Notes: generated from the letters alone by a model not told the origin. Positions 36,783-46,546 are shown, counted from the stretch's first letter. The stretch: 54,242 bases of DNA from Pseudomonadota bacterium (GCA_021785035.1 JAJYGP010000013.1:1-54242); one strand, 5' to 3'. Numbers and translations: made by a program.

Positions 36783-38000
36783 ATGTCCAGACTGGTTAAA
36801 CCGCACGGAAGCGCCACACTGAAGCCTCTATTGCTAGAGGGGAAGGCCGCCGCCACCGAGAAGGAGCGAGCCAAGACCCTGCCGGCCCTGCGTCTCAGTT
36901 CGCGCGAAACAGGCGACGTCATCATGCTCGGGATCGGCGGCTTTACGCCTCTCGACGGCTTTATGAACCACGCGGATTGGCGAAGCGTGTGCGACGATAT
37001 GCGCCTCACAAACGGGGTCTTTTGGCCGATTCCGATCACGCTTTCGACCGACGAGGCGACCGCCGCCACACTGAAGGTCGGTTCGGAAGTGGCGCTTGTC
37101 GACCCTGAATCGAACGAAATCATGGCGACCATGAAGGTGACTGAAAAGTACACCATCGACAAGGCCCATGAATGCCAGCAGGTCTTTAAAACCACCGACC
37201 AAGCCCACCCCGGCGTCAAGATGGTTATGGAACAAGGGCCAGTCAATCTCGCGGGCCCTGTCAAAGTCCTTTCGCAAGGTGAGTTCCCGACCAAGTACGC
37301 GGGCACCTATATGACGCCCGCCGAGACCCGCGCGCTCTTTGAAAGCAAGGGCTGGTCCACGGTCGCGGCGTTTCAAACCCGTAACCCCATGCACCGCTCC
37401 CACGAATATCTGGCCAAGATCGCGGTCGAGATCTGCGACGGCGTCATGATCCACTCCCTTCTTGGCAAATTAAAGCCCGGCGACATACCGGCGGAAGTTC
37501 GCTCCAAAGCGATCGCCAAGCTGATCGAGGTCGGTTTTGTGAAGGACACCGTAGTGCAATCGGGGTATCCGCTCGATATGCGCTACGCGGGTCCCCGCGA
37601 GGCCTTACTCCACGCCCTGTTCCGCCAGAACTACGGTTGCTCCCACCTGATCGTAGGTCGCGACCACGCCGGCGTCGGTGATTACTACGGGCCTTTTGAC
37701 GCCCACAAGATCTTTGACGAGATCCCCGCGGACGCACTGGAGACCAAGCCCCTAAAGATCGATTGGACATTCTGGTGCTACAAATGTGGCGGCATGGCAT
37801 CCACAAGAACCTGCCCACATACGGAGAAGGACCGCCTGCTTGTTTCAGGCACAAAGCTGCGTAAGGCCTTGTCGGAGGGTCAGGAAGTGGCGGCCGAGTT
37901 TAGCCGTCCCGAGGTATTGGCTATTCTGCGAGAGTATTACGCGAACCTCAAAGACGACGAAAAGGTGGAAGTCAAACTGAGCGGCCATTCGGCCAAATAG
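36783..38000 (+). CDS. sat: ATP sulfurylase (dissimilatory type)
   Basis: Interconverts APS plus pyrophosphate and ATP plus sulfate. The 405-residue homo-oligomeric form, distinct from CysDN, is used by sulfur oxidisers to make ATP from APS. Active-site motifs are [15 protein letters not shown] (as [12 protein letters not shown]), [14 protein letters not shown], and [18 protein letters not shown] zinc-type cysteine cluster is seen in [16 protein letters not shown]. It is intact with a good ribosome binding site. It stands directly upstream of an aprA remnant, 41 bases away, so its usual partner enzyme at this locus has been lost. Confidence 0.95.
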   Translation: MSRLVKPHGSATLKPLLLEGKAAATEKERAKTLPALRLSSRETGDVIMLGIGGFTPLDGFMNHADWRSVCDDMRLTNGVFWPIPITLSTDEATAATLKVGSEVALVDPESNEIMATMKVTEKYTIDKAHECQQVFKTTDQAHPGVKMVMEQGPVNLAGPVKVLSQGEFPTKYAGTYMTPAETRALFESKGWSTVAAFQTRNPMHRSHEYLAKIAVEICDGVMIHSLLGKLKPGDIPAEVRSKAIAKLIEVGFVKDTVVQSGYPLDMRYAGPREALLHALFRQNYGCSHLIVGRDHAGVGDYYGPFDAHKIFDEIPADALETKPLKIDWTFWCYKCGGMASTRTCPHTEKDRLLVSGTKLRKALSEGQEVAAEFSRPEVLAILREYYANLKDDEKVEVKLSGHSAK

Positions 38001-38040
38001 CTCGGCCCGACATTTGCTGAGAGGCGCTCTAAGGTGAAGC

Positions 38041-39400
38041 ATGCCAACAGAAGCGGTATTTGGTAACCAACAGGGCGTGGAATAAACGGTCGATATCCTC
38101 CTTTACCGGGGGCGGTATGGCGGCCTGCGGTGCAGCGTTTGCAATCATGCGCTGGATCGAAGGCGCCGGCCTTAAGTTGAAATTGGTCGACAAGGCCGCC
38201 CTGGACCACTCCGGCGCCGTGGTCCAGGGCTTGTCCGCCACCAATACTTGCACAGCCGGCCAGGATCCCTGTCCGGCTTTGTCCGTATGGTCACGAACGA
38301 CCTTATAGGCATTACCCGCGACGATCTCCCGTACGATGTCGGCCGTCACGTCGATGATTCTGTTCACCTGGTTCTCGCTCTTTAAAGCCATAAACGCTTT
38401 TGGCGAAATCTATATGGACCGGAACAAGAAGATGCTGAAGCAGTATCCTCCCCTGATCTTGTGCATGTACCTGCCAGCCGCTTGCGCACCCACTTGATGC
38501 GGCACGAAATCAAAGAGGGCCGGGGCCCGATCTACATGGACACCCCGACCATGCTGGCGAAGCTTGCCGAAACCATGATCCTGAAAGACATCAAGCACCT
38601 CGAGTCGAGGCCTGGGAAGACTTTCTCGACATGCGTATCGGTCAGGCTGGCGTTTGGACCGACGAGAACATTGAGCGAGAGAAAAAAGGCTTTCCGAGCT
38701 GATGTGATGCCGCCCGAATCCTACCTCTTGGGCTCTCATTCGGGTCGCTCGGGCATTTGGGTCCGCGGACCGGAAGACCTTGGCGCGCCGGACGACTGGC
38801 ATTGGGGTTACCGCTCGATGACCCTGGTACAGAGCCTCTTCACGGCGGTCATGGCGTGGGCGCCTCCGGCCGCAAGTTCTCCTCCGGCTCGCATGCCGAA
38901 GGTCCTTGGCCACGAAGGGCGTGGTGAAATCCACGCTCGACAATAAGGACCGCGTGCCGGAACTCGATGCCCAGGTGAACGAGCTGGTGGAAGAGATCTA
39001 TTGTCCTGCGCACACTTTCCTGCAACACAAGAACTCCAGCACCGCGATCGACAGCAGCGCCAACTACATCACGCCCAAGATGTTGGATGTGGCTGAGAAT
39101 AAACGTGAGATACGGAAGAAAGACGCATTGAACATGCGCGCGAAGGACCTTCACGAGTGCCCCGCGCCGGAGAACACTACCATCGCGTGCTGGCGGGCGA
39201 GGCCCATATGAAGCCTATTCGATTTTGCGACGAATCGCGCCATCCGGGCTTTTACTACCAGATGGACTTCAACGTCGTGGACGGAAAGAACGGGGGCGCT
39301 TCGTGAAATCGATCTACGGCCGCAAGGCCAAGAAGTCGAATGCTTTCAAACGACCGCACGTCGACCCCGCTTCCAAACCGACGGCGCCTAAACGCCTTAC
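38041..39400 (+). pseudogene. aprA: decayed adenylylsulfate reductase alpha subunit (aprA)
   Basis: Remnants of AprA appear in order but in shifting frames. ATG at 38041 leads to an in-frame TAA at 38083. Another frame gives GGGMAACGAAF (FAD site) and DHSGAVVQGLSATNT; a shift near 38265 gives FVRMVTNDLIGITRDDL and DVGRHVDDSVHL. About 150 residues are then missing before FKAINAFGEIYMDRNKKML, LPASRLRTHLMRHE and KEGRGPIYMDT. A frame change gives AWEDFLDMRIGQAGVW ending in TGA at 38700, then MPPESYLLGSHSG, then GVGASGRKFSSGSHAEG in a third frame. ELDAQVNELVEEIY, a deletion after ITPKM, RHPGFYYQMDFN and FKRPHVDP mark the C-terminus. The intact protein oxidises sulfite to APS. No aprB is present. 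End is approximate. Confidence 0.9.
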
Positions 39401-39427
39401 ATGCGAGCGGGACAGGTGTGTGATGGG

Positions 39428-39454
39428 GGGGTCCTGCACGGGCCCCGTGTTTTT
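39428..39454 (+). terminator. intrinsic terminator after the aprA remnant
   Basis: GGGGTCC (39428-39434) pairs over seven positions, one G-T, with GGGCCCC (39440-39446) around a five-base loop, followed by GTG and five T at 39450-39454. It would have ended a sat-apr transcript and may still terminate sat. Confidence 0.7.
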
Positions 39455-39511
39455 GTCTATCACTTCCCTATTCCGTTAGGAACCCGTGAGTTTAGACCTC
39501 TCGAACTCTTT

Positions 39512-40113
39512 GTCATCAAATCCCATTCGGCCCCGTTACCTTAAACCCCGACGGCGTCCTCCTGTTCTCCTGTCGTCGTAGGATCGCGTGCTCTAAGAAG
39601 TACTGTTAGGACATCGACATCCAGATCGCGCCTTATGATGTTCTGCACTTAAAAGCGCGTTTTCAGGTGAGCTCAAGAGACTTTGTTATTCCGCTACACC
39701 GTCTTTTCCGATATGGACGGTCACGGCGTCGCAGGACTTAAGCTGCGCACAAAAGACGAATCCATGGCGTGCACATTTTTGACGCCGGATGGTTGCAGTG
39801 TCTATGAGGACCGACCGATAGCCTGCCGCTACTATGCTTAAGGCCTCATGTCAATGCACGAAAAGGATTCGCCGAGCGACGAAGACTCCTACTTCTTAGT
39901 TAAGGTCGATTATTGCTTGAAGCACCAAGAACCGCAGATCCAGACCATCCATTAACAACGGCCTATGAGCTGTCGGCCGCACAAAAAGCGGCCCTTCTTC
40001 GTATTGACATCGCCCTGATGCGTTCTGGCTTTCGGTCCTTTAAGCAGTCGCTATTTCGCAAAACGACCATTCCGAAACGAAGCGAGGCCTTCGAAAACCG
40101 ACTGGTGCGCTGA
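39512..40113 (+). pseudogene. decayed YkgJ-type cysteine-cluster protein
   Basis: Fragments of a YkgJ family (UPF0153, metal-binding cysteine cluster) protein. Reading frames give PIRPRYLKP, then LLFSCRRRIACSKKYC with TAG right after, DIDIQIAPYDVLHLKARF and VSSRDFVI, then after a frame shift GHGVAGLKLRTKDES, FLTPDGCSVYEDRPIACRYY interrupted by TAA at 39839, GLMSMHEKDSPSDEDSYFLV and DYCLKHQEP. A tail in another frame, LMRSGFRSFKQSLFRKTTIP, resembles the C-terminal part of the same family, with the middle lost. Stops, shifts and a deletion make it non-functional. Function of the parent gene is uncertain. Confidence 0.75.
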
Positions 40114-40181
40114 CAGGAGCACCAGCACCAGCGCAACAAAGACGCCAGGCCCGGAGGGGTGCCGTCGACGTACATCGTTCG

Positions 40182-42854
40182 CTAAGGGACCGCCACCAAC
40201 GGTGGTGCAGGCGGGGCGAGATAGGCCGTACAATCGACAGCCGGAAGCGGTCGTCCGCCCCATTCGCCTTGATAAGCGTCACAACCAGAGAGACGAAGGA
40301 AGGCGTACTGGCCCTCGCTATCGACCCCCGAAGCTATCACCGGAATACCAAGCTCATGAGTCATATCGATAATGACCCGGACCCACGCCCCGTCATCCGC
40401 GTTCGTGTAAGAGTCGCCGATAAACGAGGAGGCAATCTTCAGAGAATTGAGCGGAAGCCTCTTTAAGTAGCTCACACTGGAATATCCCACCCCGAATTCG
40501 TCAAGCGACACCTTGACGCCCGCCGAACTCCATCGAGCAAGGATCTCGATCGCCTCCTCGGGGCTTTCCATGACATGGTCTTCGGTTATCTCCACGCCCA
40601 GGCGTATGGGATCCGTACCGGTTTCGCGAAGCACGGTGATCAACACCTTCGCAAAACGCCGGTCGCGAAATTGCCACGCGGACAGTTTTATCAAAACGCG
40701 CGGCACAGTCAGGCCCTGCTTGCCCCAGACATCCACATCGCGACAAACCTGCCGCACCATCCACTCGCCTAGGGGCATGGCAAGGCCCGCCTCCTCAGCC
40801 AGTGACAGAAACTCGGAGGCTAACATAAGTCCGTGGACCGGATGGCGCCAGCGCATCTGCGCCTCAAGTTCTTTCACTTTTCCGTCCTGAAACTGGACGA
40901 GCGGTTGGTAGTACAACACGAACTGGTCTTCGGAAAGAGCCCGGTGTAGCTCGCTCACCAAAGCCAATCGGTCGCGCCCTATCTCGTTCTTGGATTCGGA
41001 AGAACAATAATAGGTGTTGCGTCCCGTACTTTTTGCCTGATACATCGCTCGATCGCTATGTTTTAACAGAGCGTCCACACTTCGGCCATCCCGAGGGTAC
41101 AAGGCGATACCGATACTCGCCCCAATGGTCACGGAGCGATCCTCGACCATATAGGGGGCCGACAAAGCCTTAACCAGTTTATCGGCGATCAGGGAAGCAT
41201 CGAGCGGGGCGACGAGATTTGCCGCGATGACGATGAATTCATCGCCGCCGAGGCGTCCGACAGTATCTTCTGCACGCACAAGGTCCATCAGTCGACGTGC
41301 GATAAGACAAAGGAGCTGATCGCCGACATCGTGACCAAGCGAGTCGTTCACAACCTTAAAGTGATCGAGGTCTACAAACATCACAGCAAAAAACTGTCCG
41401 CTACGATCCGTGCGTCGAATCAGCTGTGTTATCCTGATCTGTATAAGGGTGCGATTTGGGAGATTCGTCAGGGCATCATGGGTCGCCATATGCTGCATTC
41501 GGTTCTCAATCACCTTGCGGCCGCTCGTATCGCGGATTGTCCCGATAAACCGCCTTTGACCGTCCAAAATAAACTCGGATACTCGCAGGTCGATCGGAAA
41601 CTCGCCGCCATCGCGCCTGCGCGCGACCAGTTCGCGCCCGCTCCCAATAATCCGCGCCACGCCTGTTTCCAGATAACGCTTCAGATAGCCATCGTGGTGG
41701 CTACGATGCAAATCGGGCATGAGGATTGAGATATTTTTTCCTACTATGTCGTTTTTGGAATACCCGAAAAGACGCTCGCCGGCGGGGTTTATAGTCTCGA
41801 CAAGGCCCGTCTCGGAGATCGTAATAATACCATCGTCGATGTTTTGTAAGACGGCGCGCACATGGTCTTCGCTCCCACGCCACAACCGAATCGCCTCACG
41901 AGCCGCGCGCTCCGAAGATACAAGATCCGCGACGAGCGGCGCCAAACGCCAGCGCAGAGCGAAAATGGCGGCCACCAAAGCCGCGCACACCAAAAAGAGA
42001 ATCACCCCCAAGCGCTGCCATATGGGGGCCTCGAGCGCGGTCATATCCATCGACAAGACCATGCCCAAACCGAGATGGGCTACGGGCGTGTAGGCGGCCG
42101 CCACTTGGCGCTTTTGATAGTTTTGTCTTACAGTAAAACCCGCGCGGCCGGCCAGAGCATAGCTCATAGGGAGGACCCGACCGGCCAAAGATCGGGCCAT
42201 GATGGGGATCGGGTAATGAGGCTGAGCGGTGTTCGGGAAACAGGCCATGAGCCGTCCCTGGGGGGCGCACAAGGTGAGATTCGCCGATACGTTGAGCGCC
42301 TTTACAGCACGAAATAGGGAATCGAACGCCGGCAAGCGGATCTCCGCCGCAAGCTTCCCGATCGGCCGCCCGTGTTGCCTGACCAGCACGCGCCTTTGAA
42401 ACACAAAACCCAAGCGCGGGGTCCAAAGGAGTTGCGCCCGGGAGAAGCCATGAAGACGGACGACGCGCTGCGGATGTTTCGTAAACCGTCCCGCGTACCC
42501 GATCGGCGTCCCTTGGCGGGTCCGCAGAATAATGGCGGAAAACCCCAAACGCAAAAGCGAGTGCAGGCCGGTCGTCAACAGCGGAGACACGGGCTGGCCG
42601 CGGTCCCCGGCCGCGACCTGAGACACCAGGAACGAGCGGCTTGCTATAAGCTCTACCTCGTGGTTCGCTTGCGTGAGATCGCGAGCGACTCCATGGGCAC
42701 GAACGGCCAGATTGGATTCTAGGCTCCGCCGGAGCAGATTTTCGGTCACGCCGCGCATCACCCAAAAAACCGAAAGCCCGACCACGAGACCCACGGCCAC
42801 GACGATGACCACCGCCAAACGGTTAATCTCGTTCTCTCTACTTCTTGTCGCCAC
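40182..42854 (-). CDS. membrane sensor diguanylate cyclase with degenerate EAL domain
   Basis: An 890-residue inner-membrane signalling protein: helix at about 15-34, a periplasmic Cache-like domain to about 285, a second helix (LGVILFLVCAALVAAIFAL), a PAS domain (about 330-450), GGDEF and EAL. The GGDEF is intact (RLGGDEFIVI near 536) and has an RxxD product-inhibition site (RAED) five residues upstream. The EAL lost key residues: EAL is EAQ in LEAQMRW, the Asn before LSA is Lys in IKLSAWQF, DDFG is DEFG, KID is KIA, and AEGVE is ASGVD. It should therefore make c-di-GMP and not degrade it. GTG at 42854 has GGAGG five bases upstream. Confidence 0.9.
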   Translation of the reverse strand: MATRSRENEINRLAVVIVVAVGLVVGLSVFWVMRGVTENLLRRSLESNLAVRAHGVARDLTQANHEVELIASRSFLVSQVAAGDRGQPVSPLLTTGLHSLLRLGFSAIILRTRQGTPIGYAGRFTKHPQRVVRLHGFSRAQLLWTPRLGFVFQRRVLVRQHGRPIGKLAAEIRLPAFDSLFRAVKALNVSANLTLCAPQGRLMACFPNTAQPHYPIPIMARSLAGRVLPMSYALAGRAGFTVRQNYQKRQVAAAYTPVAHLGLGMVLSMDMTALEAPIWQRLGVILFLVCAALVAAIFALRWRLAPLVADLVSSERAAREAIRLWRGSEDHVRAVLQNIDDGIITISETGLVETINPAGERLFGYSKNDIVGKNISILMPDLHRSHHDGYLKRYLETGVARIIGSGRELVARRRDGGEFPIDLRVSEFILDGQRRFIGTIRDTSGRKVIENRMQHMATHDALTNLPNRTLIQIRITQLIRRTDRSGQFFAVMFVDLDHFKVVNDSLGHDVGDQLLCLIARRLMDLVRAEDTVGRLGGDEFIVIAANLVAPLDASLIADKLVKALSAPYMVEDRSVTIGASIGIALYPRDGRSVDALLKHSDRAMYQAKSTGRNTYYCSSESKNEIGRDRLALVSELHRALSEDQFVLYYQPLVQFQDGKVKELEAQMRWRHPVHGLMLASEFLSLAEEAGLAMPLGEWMVRQVCRDVDVWGKQGLTVPRVLIKLSAWQFRDRRFAKVLITVLRETGTDPIRLGVEITEDHVMESPEEAIEILARWSSAGVKVSLDEFGVGYSSVSYLKRLPLNSLKIASSFIGDSYTNADDGAWVRVIIDMTHELGIPVIASGVDSEGQYAFLRLSGCDAYQGEWGGRPLPAVDCTAYLAPPAPPLVAVP

Positions 42855-43177
42855 CAACCCCTCCGAGCCGGCCCGTCATCCCGACGCTTATTCTGACGTC
42901 CGGACCCAAATTCAGCCGCAAAACATCTGAAGATTGCTGCGCCCTCGCCCCCCCTTTTTTTGGGCTCTTTTTTAGGCCCCGGGGTACCCGAACGTCGGGC
43001 CAGTCACCAATAGCCAGACGCACGGCGGATGCATGATCTAGTATAGATGCTTTTCCGGCCACCGGGCGCAAGCCTTACTGGATTCGCAACGCCGCCTTTG
43101 TTCGTCGCAAGCACGCAGGCTTAGTGCCCCCCACAGCTCCTGAGAACGCCACCTGAAAAGCGCCAGGAAGGTTCTGT
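42855..43177. other. divergent intergenic region between two c-di-GMP genes
   Basis: About 320 bases with no recognised gene. It holds a run of seven C and seven T at 42946-42960 followed by GGGC-TCTTTTTTAG-GCCC, an imperfect hairpin with a T-rich loop. TATAGAT near 43042 is a possible -10 toward the plus-strand gene but no -35 was found. AGGAAGG at 43164-43170, seven bases before the TTG start at 43178, is an almost perfect ribosome binding site and decides that start. Confidence 0.4.
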
Positions 43178-45652
43178 TTGCCTGTCAACAGGCACGTACC
43201 GCCCTTAATGTCACTGTTTTCCGATACTGACGTTCCCTATACTCGCGCCCTATGGAGACACTGCATGGATGAGACTCCTCAGATCGTCGTCCTCGTGAAC
43301 CCCAGCGACTGCGGACGCAAACTTGTGCCGTGGTTACGGGAACCCAAAGCGCGAATCATTCGCATCGGTATCTCGCCGAACGGTATCCATAGAGAGGCGG
43401 CGCTTTGCGTGGTCTCGCGTGGCCGGTATCCCCGTGTAAAGGCCCACAGACGGGCACCTAGCCGCTCCATGCCCAGTCGCGCCCGGGAACGAAGCCAAGC
43501 GCTGATACTGGCGCTAGCGGCCTTGATCACTGATCTTCTTGGTATTGAAGGACAAGACCTCGTGGCGCAGCGTGCGCAGGCCGCTCTATTACGCTTCCCG
43601 GGCGTGCTCGACGTCGCCGTGATTTTATATAACGAACACCATAGCGCTTCGCGCCAGGGGGGAGTTGCGAGCACCGAACACTTGTGGCGGGTCGGACGGA
43701 CGCGTCATCAAAGGCGGGGCAAAAACGTCACCCACCACACGCAAGGTCCGCGTGCCGTCATTTCTCTCTTGGATGGCCATCGCACCATAGGCTTTATCGA
43801 CCTTATGGCCACCTGGGAAGCCCTCACGCCACCGATACGGTATACCTTACTCGCGGCCGGCTGCAGCATCACAAGCGCTTTAGAAAGGGAGCGCTGGCGC
43901 GTTCGTCTCGAGCGCTTACGCTACCTACACTCGCGGCGCACCGCGGAACTTTCAGCCGAAATTGCCGAGCGCCAAAGAACGGAACAAGAGTTACGACGGT
44001 TTTCTATCGCGATCGAGCAATCGGGGGACTCGGTTTTTATTACCGATACGCGCGGCATCATACGCTATGTCAACAAGGCCTTCGAGACCACCACCGGTTA
44101 CGGCCGAGACGAAGCGATAGGGCGGACGCCGCGCATTTTGCGCTCGGGCCGCCACTCACGGGCGTTTTACAGCCATTTGTGGCACACCATTCGCGAGGGG
44201 TCGGTATACCGGGAGGTGTTCACGAACCGGCGCAAGGGGGGATCGCTCTACTACGAGCAGACCACCATCACGCCGCTGCGCGACACTCACGGCAGTATCA
44301 CCTATTACGTGTCGACCGGCAAAGACATTACCGAGCATCTGGCAACCGAGGAACGGATCCAGTATCTCGCCCACCATGACCCGCTTACAAACTTGCCGAC
44401 CCGTACATTTTTCGCTGAAAAAATTGATCAGGCGGTCGGGGTGGCCATGCAAAACCAGCAACCTCTGGCGATCCTTATCTTCGATCTCGATCGCTTCCGA
44501 CGCGTAAACGACACGTTCGGACCTCTGGTGGGTGATCAAGTGGTGCAGGAATTTTCGCACCGCCTGCGGACGATCCTTGGCAAACAAGCCCTCGTAGCGC
44601 GGATTGGGGGTGACGGGTTCGCGGCGCTTTTGGAACGCGTACAAGACGCCCAGGAAGTGAGCGTGTTCGCCGATCACATCGCAGCTTTGGTAGCTGACCC
44701 GTTCGTCGTAGACGGCCATGAATTTTTTCTGACAGTGAGCACAGGGGTCAGTCTGTTCCCAGACAACGGCCAAGATGCTCAAGCACTGATCCGCAACGCA
44801 GGAAGCGCCCTCAATAGAGCCAAACGACGCGGCGGTAATGCCCACGAGTTCTACACCACCGACATGAACTCGCGGGCTCTCGAACGACTGACACTCGAGA
44901 GTCGCCTGCGCCGGGCGCTTGAACGCGACGAGTTGCGCCTATTCTATCAACCGCAAAAGGACATCAAGACTGGCCACATCGTAGGCGCAGAAGCGCTCAT
45001 GCGGTGGAAGCAAGCGGACGGAGCCATAGTGAGCCCGGCGGGCTTTATCCCGCTCATGGAGGAGACCGGCCTGATAGTGCCCGTAGGGGAGTGGGCCTTG
45101 CGCACGGCACTTGCACAAATGGACATCTGGCGAGTGGGGGGATTCAAGAACATGCGAATATCGGTCAACATTTCAGGGCGCCAGTTTCGCCATCGAGGCC
45201 TGCTCGCAACTTTGGCCGATATTCTTGAGGCGTGCCCCAACACCGAAGGACTTCTGGAACTTGAGCTGACCGAATCGGTCCTAATGGAGAACGCCCAGGG
45301 GGCCATAGACATGCTAGAAGCGCTGAGCGAGATGGGTATCCGGCTCGCGATTGATGATTTTGGGACCGGCTACTCATCTTTGAGCTACCTCAAGCGTTTT
45401 CCCTTGAACGCCCTCAAAATCGATCAATCGTTTGTGTCCGATCTCAGCCACCATAGCGATGGCGGCGCCATTACGAGCGCCATTATCACCTTGGGACACG
45501 AACTGGGTCTGGACATAGTCGCCGAGGGCGTGGAAACCGAAGAGCAGATGAGCTTTCTTAGACGCCAGCATTGCGATTTTGCCCAAGGTTATCTTGTGGG
45601 CCGGCCGCTCTCAGGCCCCGAAACCACCGAGTTTTTTCGGTCCCAGGCCTAA
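43178..45652 (+). CDS. cytosolic PAS-GGDEF-EAL protein, probable c-di-GMP phosphodiesterase
   Basis: An 824-residue protein with no membrane helices. An N-terminal region (about 95-240) may be GAF-like, followed by a short coiled coil, a PAS/PAC pair (SVFITDTRGIIRYVNKAFE to ITYYVSTGKDITEH, about 285-395), GGDEF and EAL. The cyclase site is GGDGF (RIGGDGFAAL near 476), with Glu replaced by Gly and no RxxD site, so no cyclase activity is expected. The EAL domain is complete: VGAEALMRW, VNISGRQF, ELELTESVLM, IDDFGTGYSSLSYLK, LKIDQSFV and VAEGVETEEQ. It starts with TTG, backed by a strong ribosome binding site. Divergent from the cyclase gene. Confidence 0.9.
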   Translation: MPVNRHVPPLMSLFSDTDVPYTRALWRHCMDETPQIVVLVNPSDCGRKLVPWLREPKARIIRIGISPNGIHREAALCVVSRGRYPRVKAHRRAPSRSMPSRARERSQALILALAALITDLLGIEGQDLVAQRAQAALLRFPGVLDVAVILYNEHHSASRQGGVASTEHLWRVGRTRHQRRGKNVTHHTQGPRAVISLLDGHRTIGFIDLMATWEALTPPIRYTLLAAGCSITSALERERWRVRLERLRYLHSRRTAELSAEIAERQRTEQELRRFSIAIEQSGDSVFITDTRGIIRYVNKAFETTTGYGRDEAIGRTPRILRSGRHSRAFYSHLWHTIREGSVYREVFTNRRKGGSLYYEQTTITPLRDTHGSITYYVSTGKDITEHLATEERIQYLAHHDPLTNLPTRTFFAEKIDQAVGVAMQNQQPLAILIFDLDRFRRVNDTFGPLVGDQVVQEFSHRLRTILGKQALVARIGGDGFAALLERVQDAQEVSVFADHIAALVADPFVVDGHEFFLTVSTGVSLFPDNGQDAQALIRNAGSALNRAKRRGGNAHEFYTTDMNSRALERLTLESRLRRALERDELRLFYQPQKDIKTGHIVGAEALMRWKQADGAIVSPAGFIPLMEETGLIVPVGEWALRTALAQMDIWRVGGFKNMRISVNISGRQFRHRGLLATLADILEACPNTEGLLELELTESVLMENAQGAIDMLEALSEMGIRLAIDDFGTGYSSLSYLKRFPLNALKIDQSFVSDLSHHSDGGAITSAIITLGHELGLDIVAEGVETEEQMSFLRRQHCDFAQGYLVGRPLSGPETTEFFRSQA

Positions 45653-45692
45653 GCCGGGGGCCACCAGGGCGACTCCAAGCTATGCTGGGAGT

Positions 45693-46521
45693 ATGACCGT
45701 TTTCCCCCTCTCACCCTTACGGGCAAAAGGAACGATTGCTCGAAGGCCTATACCCAGACAATCTTCCCAACTCGTAAAGCGAGCCGTTCGTCTCCGCAAA
45801 CTTTCTCGTGAGCCTGAACAGGCGCATAGCCGTATGTGACGACAACGACCCCCCAAAACCCCCACCAACGACCGCGGCTGGCGGCTCTACATCGAGCTTC
45901 TTGTGTAAGCCGACCATACTGACGACCAGGCACCACGCTCAATCGATAGCCTTAGGTGCCCAATCCAACAAGATGACAGCCACCCATAGACGCTACCTGG
46001 ATCTGCGCAACTATCGGCGCACACAGAGGCTGAACAGCCATCCGATCTGTATTGTGGTCAGTTCGCAGCTCAATTTCCGCGCCGAAGCCCTTAAGGGGGC
46101 GTACCCCGGCGCCATCGTGGCGATCACCACCCAAAAGGACGGGTGTTCGGTATCGTCGGCTGGCAACGCCGGCATTGAGACCATCCTAGTCGGCACCGAG
46201 TCTACCGTGACTGGTCGCGTCCTCACGGACATTTTTTGCGAACGCGGTCTGCGACGAATCTATAGGGTGGGCGGTCTGCGACCCTTTCGCGCCCTGCTCT
46301 CAGACCAAGTGGTCCATAGGCTCGGTCTCACTCTGGCCGGACGTCTGAGTGGCGGCAATGATATAGAAATTCCTGTGCATGGTCCGCTTTTTGCGACACC
46401 GCTAGCGCCTACGTCCGCCATTTACCCTTGGATCGCGACACTTCTTCGCAACCGATGTTCGCCTGTTACGGTTCCGCTGCACGTTGACTCGCAAGAACGC
46501 CGTTTCTATGATGGCGCATAA
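45693..46521 (+). pseudogene. decayed RibD C-terminal-type reductase gene
   Basis: The upstream frame reads RLLEGLYPDNLPNS and hits TAA at 45775-45777, after which the same frame continues with PFVSANFLVSLNRRIAVCDD, the strand-helix start typical of the dihydrofolate reductase-like RibD C-terminal domain. Two compensating frame shifts scramble about 15 residues, with WRLYIELLV readable in another frame, before the frame resumes at RRYLDLRNYRRTQRLN, HPICIVVSSQLNF, GIETILVG, GLRRIYRVGG (usual glycine-rich strand) and LGLTLAGRLSGG. The open part from the GTG at 45808 could be translated to 237 residues, but the fold would be damaged. Parent proteins may reduce pterin- or pyrimidine-like substrates. 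Confidence 0.7.
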
Positions 46522-46546
46522 GCCTTCATCATTAAAGAGACAAAGC

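Noticed and set aside
38029-38391. A 120-residue minus-strand reading frame after sat
   Set aside because: It runs antisense to plus-strand aprA remnants (GGGMAACGAAF, DVGRHVDDSVHL) and shows no family features of its own.
41896-42765. A 289-residue minus-strand frame within the diguanylate cyclase gene
   Set aside because: It is a shifted frame over the periplasmic sensor region and has no domain motif.
42946-42975. T-rich hairpin in the c-di-GMP intergenic region as a terminator
   Set aside because: It lies between divergent genes where nothing ends, and the stem is only four to five pairs.
45717-45917. Minus-strand peptide with VVGGGFGG resembling a dinucleotide-binding motif
   Set aside because: It is antisense to the RibD-C type remnant and lacks the rest of a Rossmann fold.
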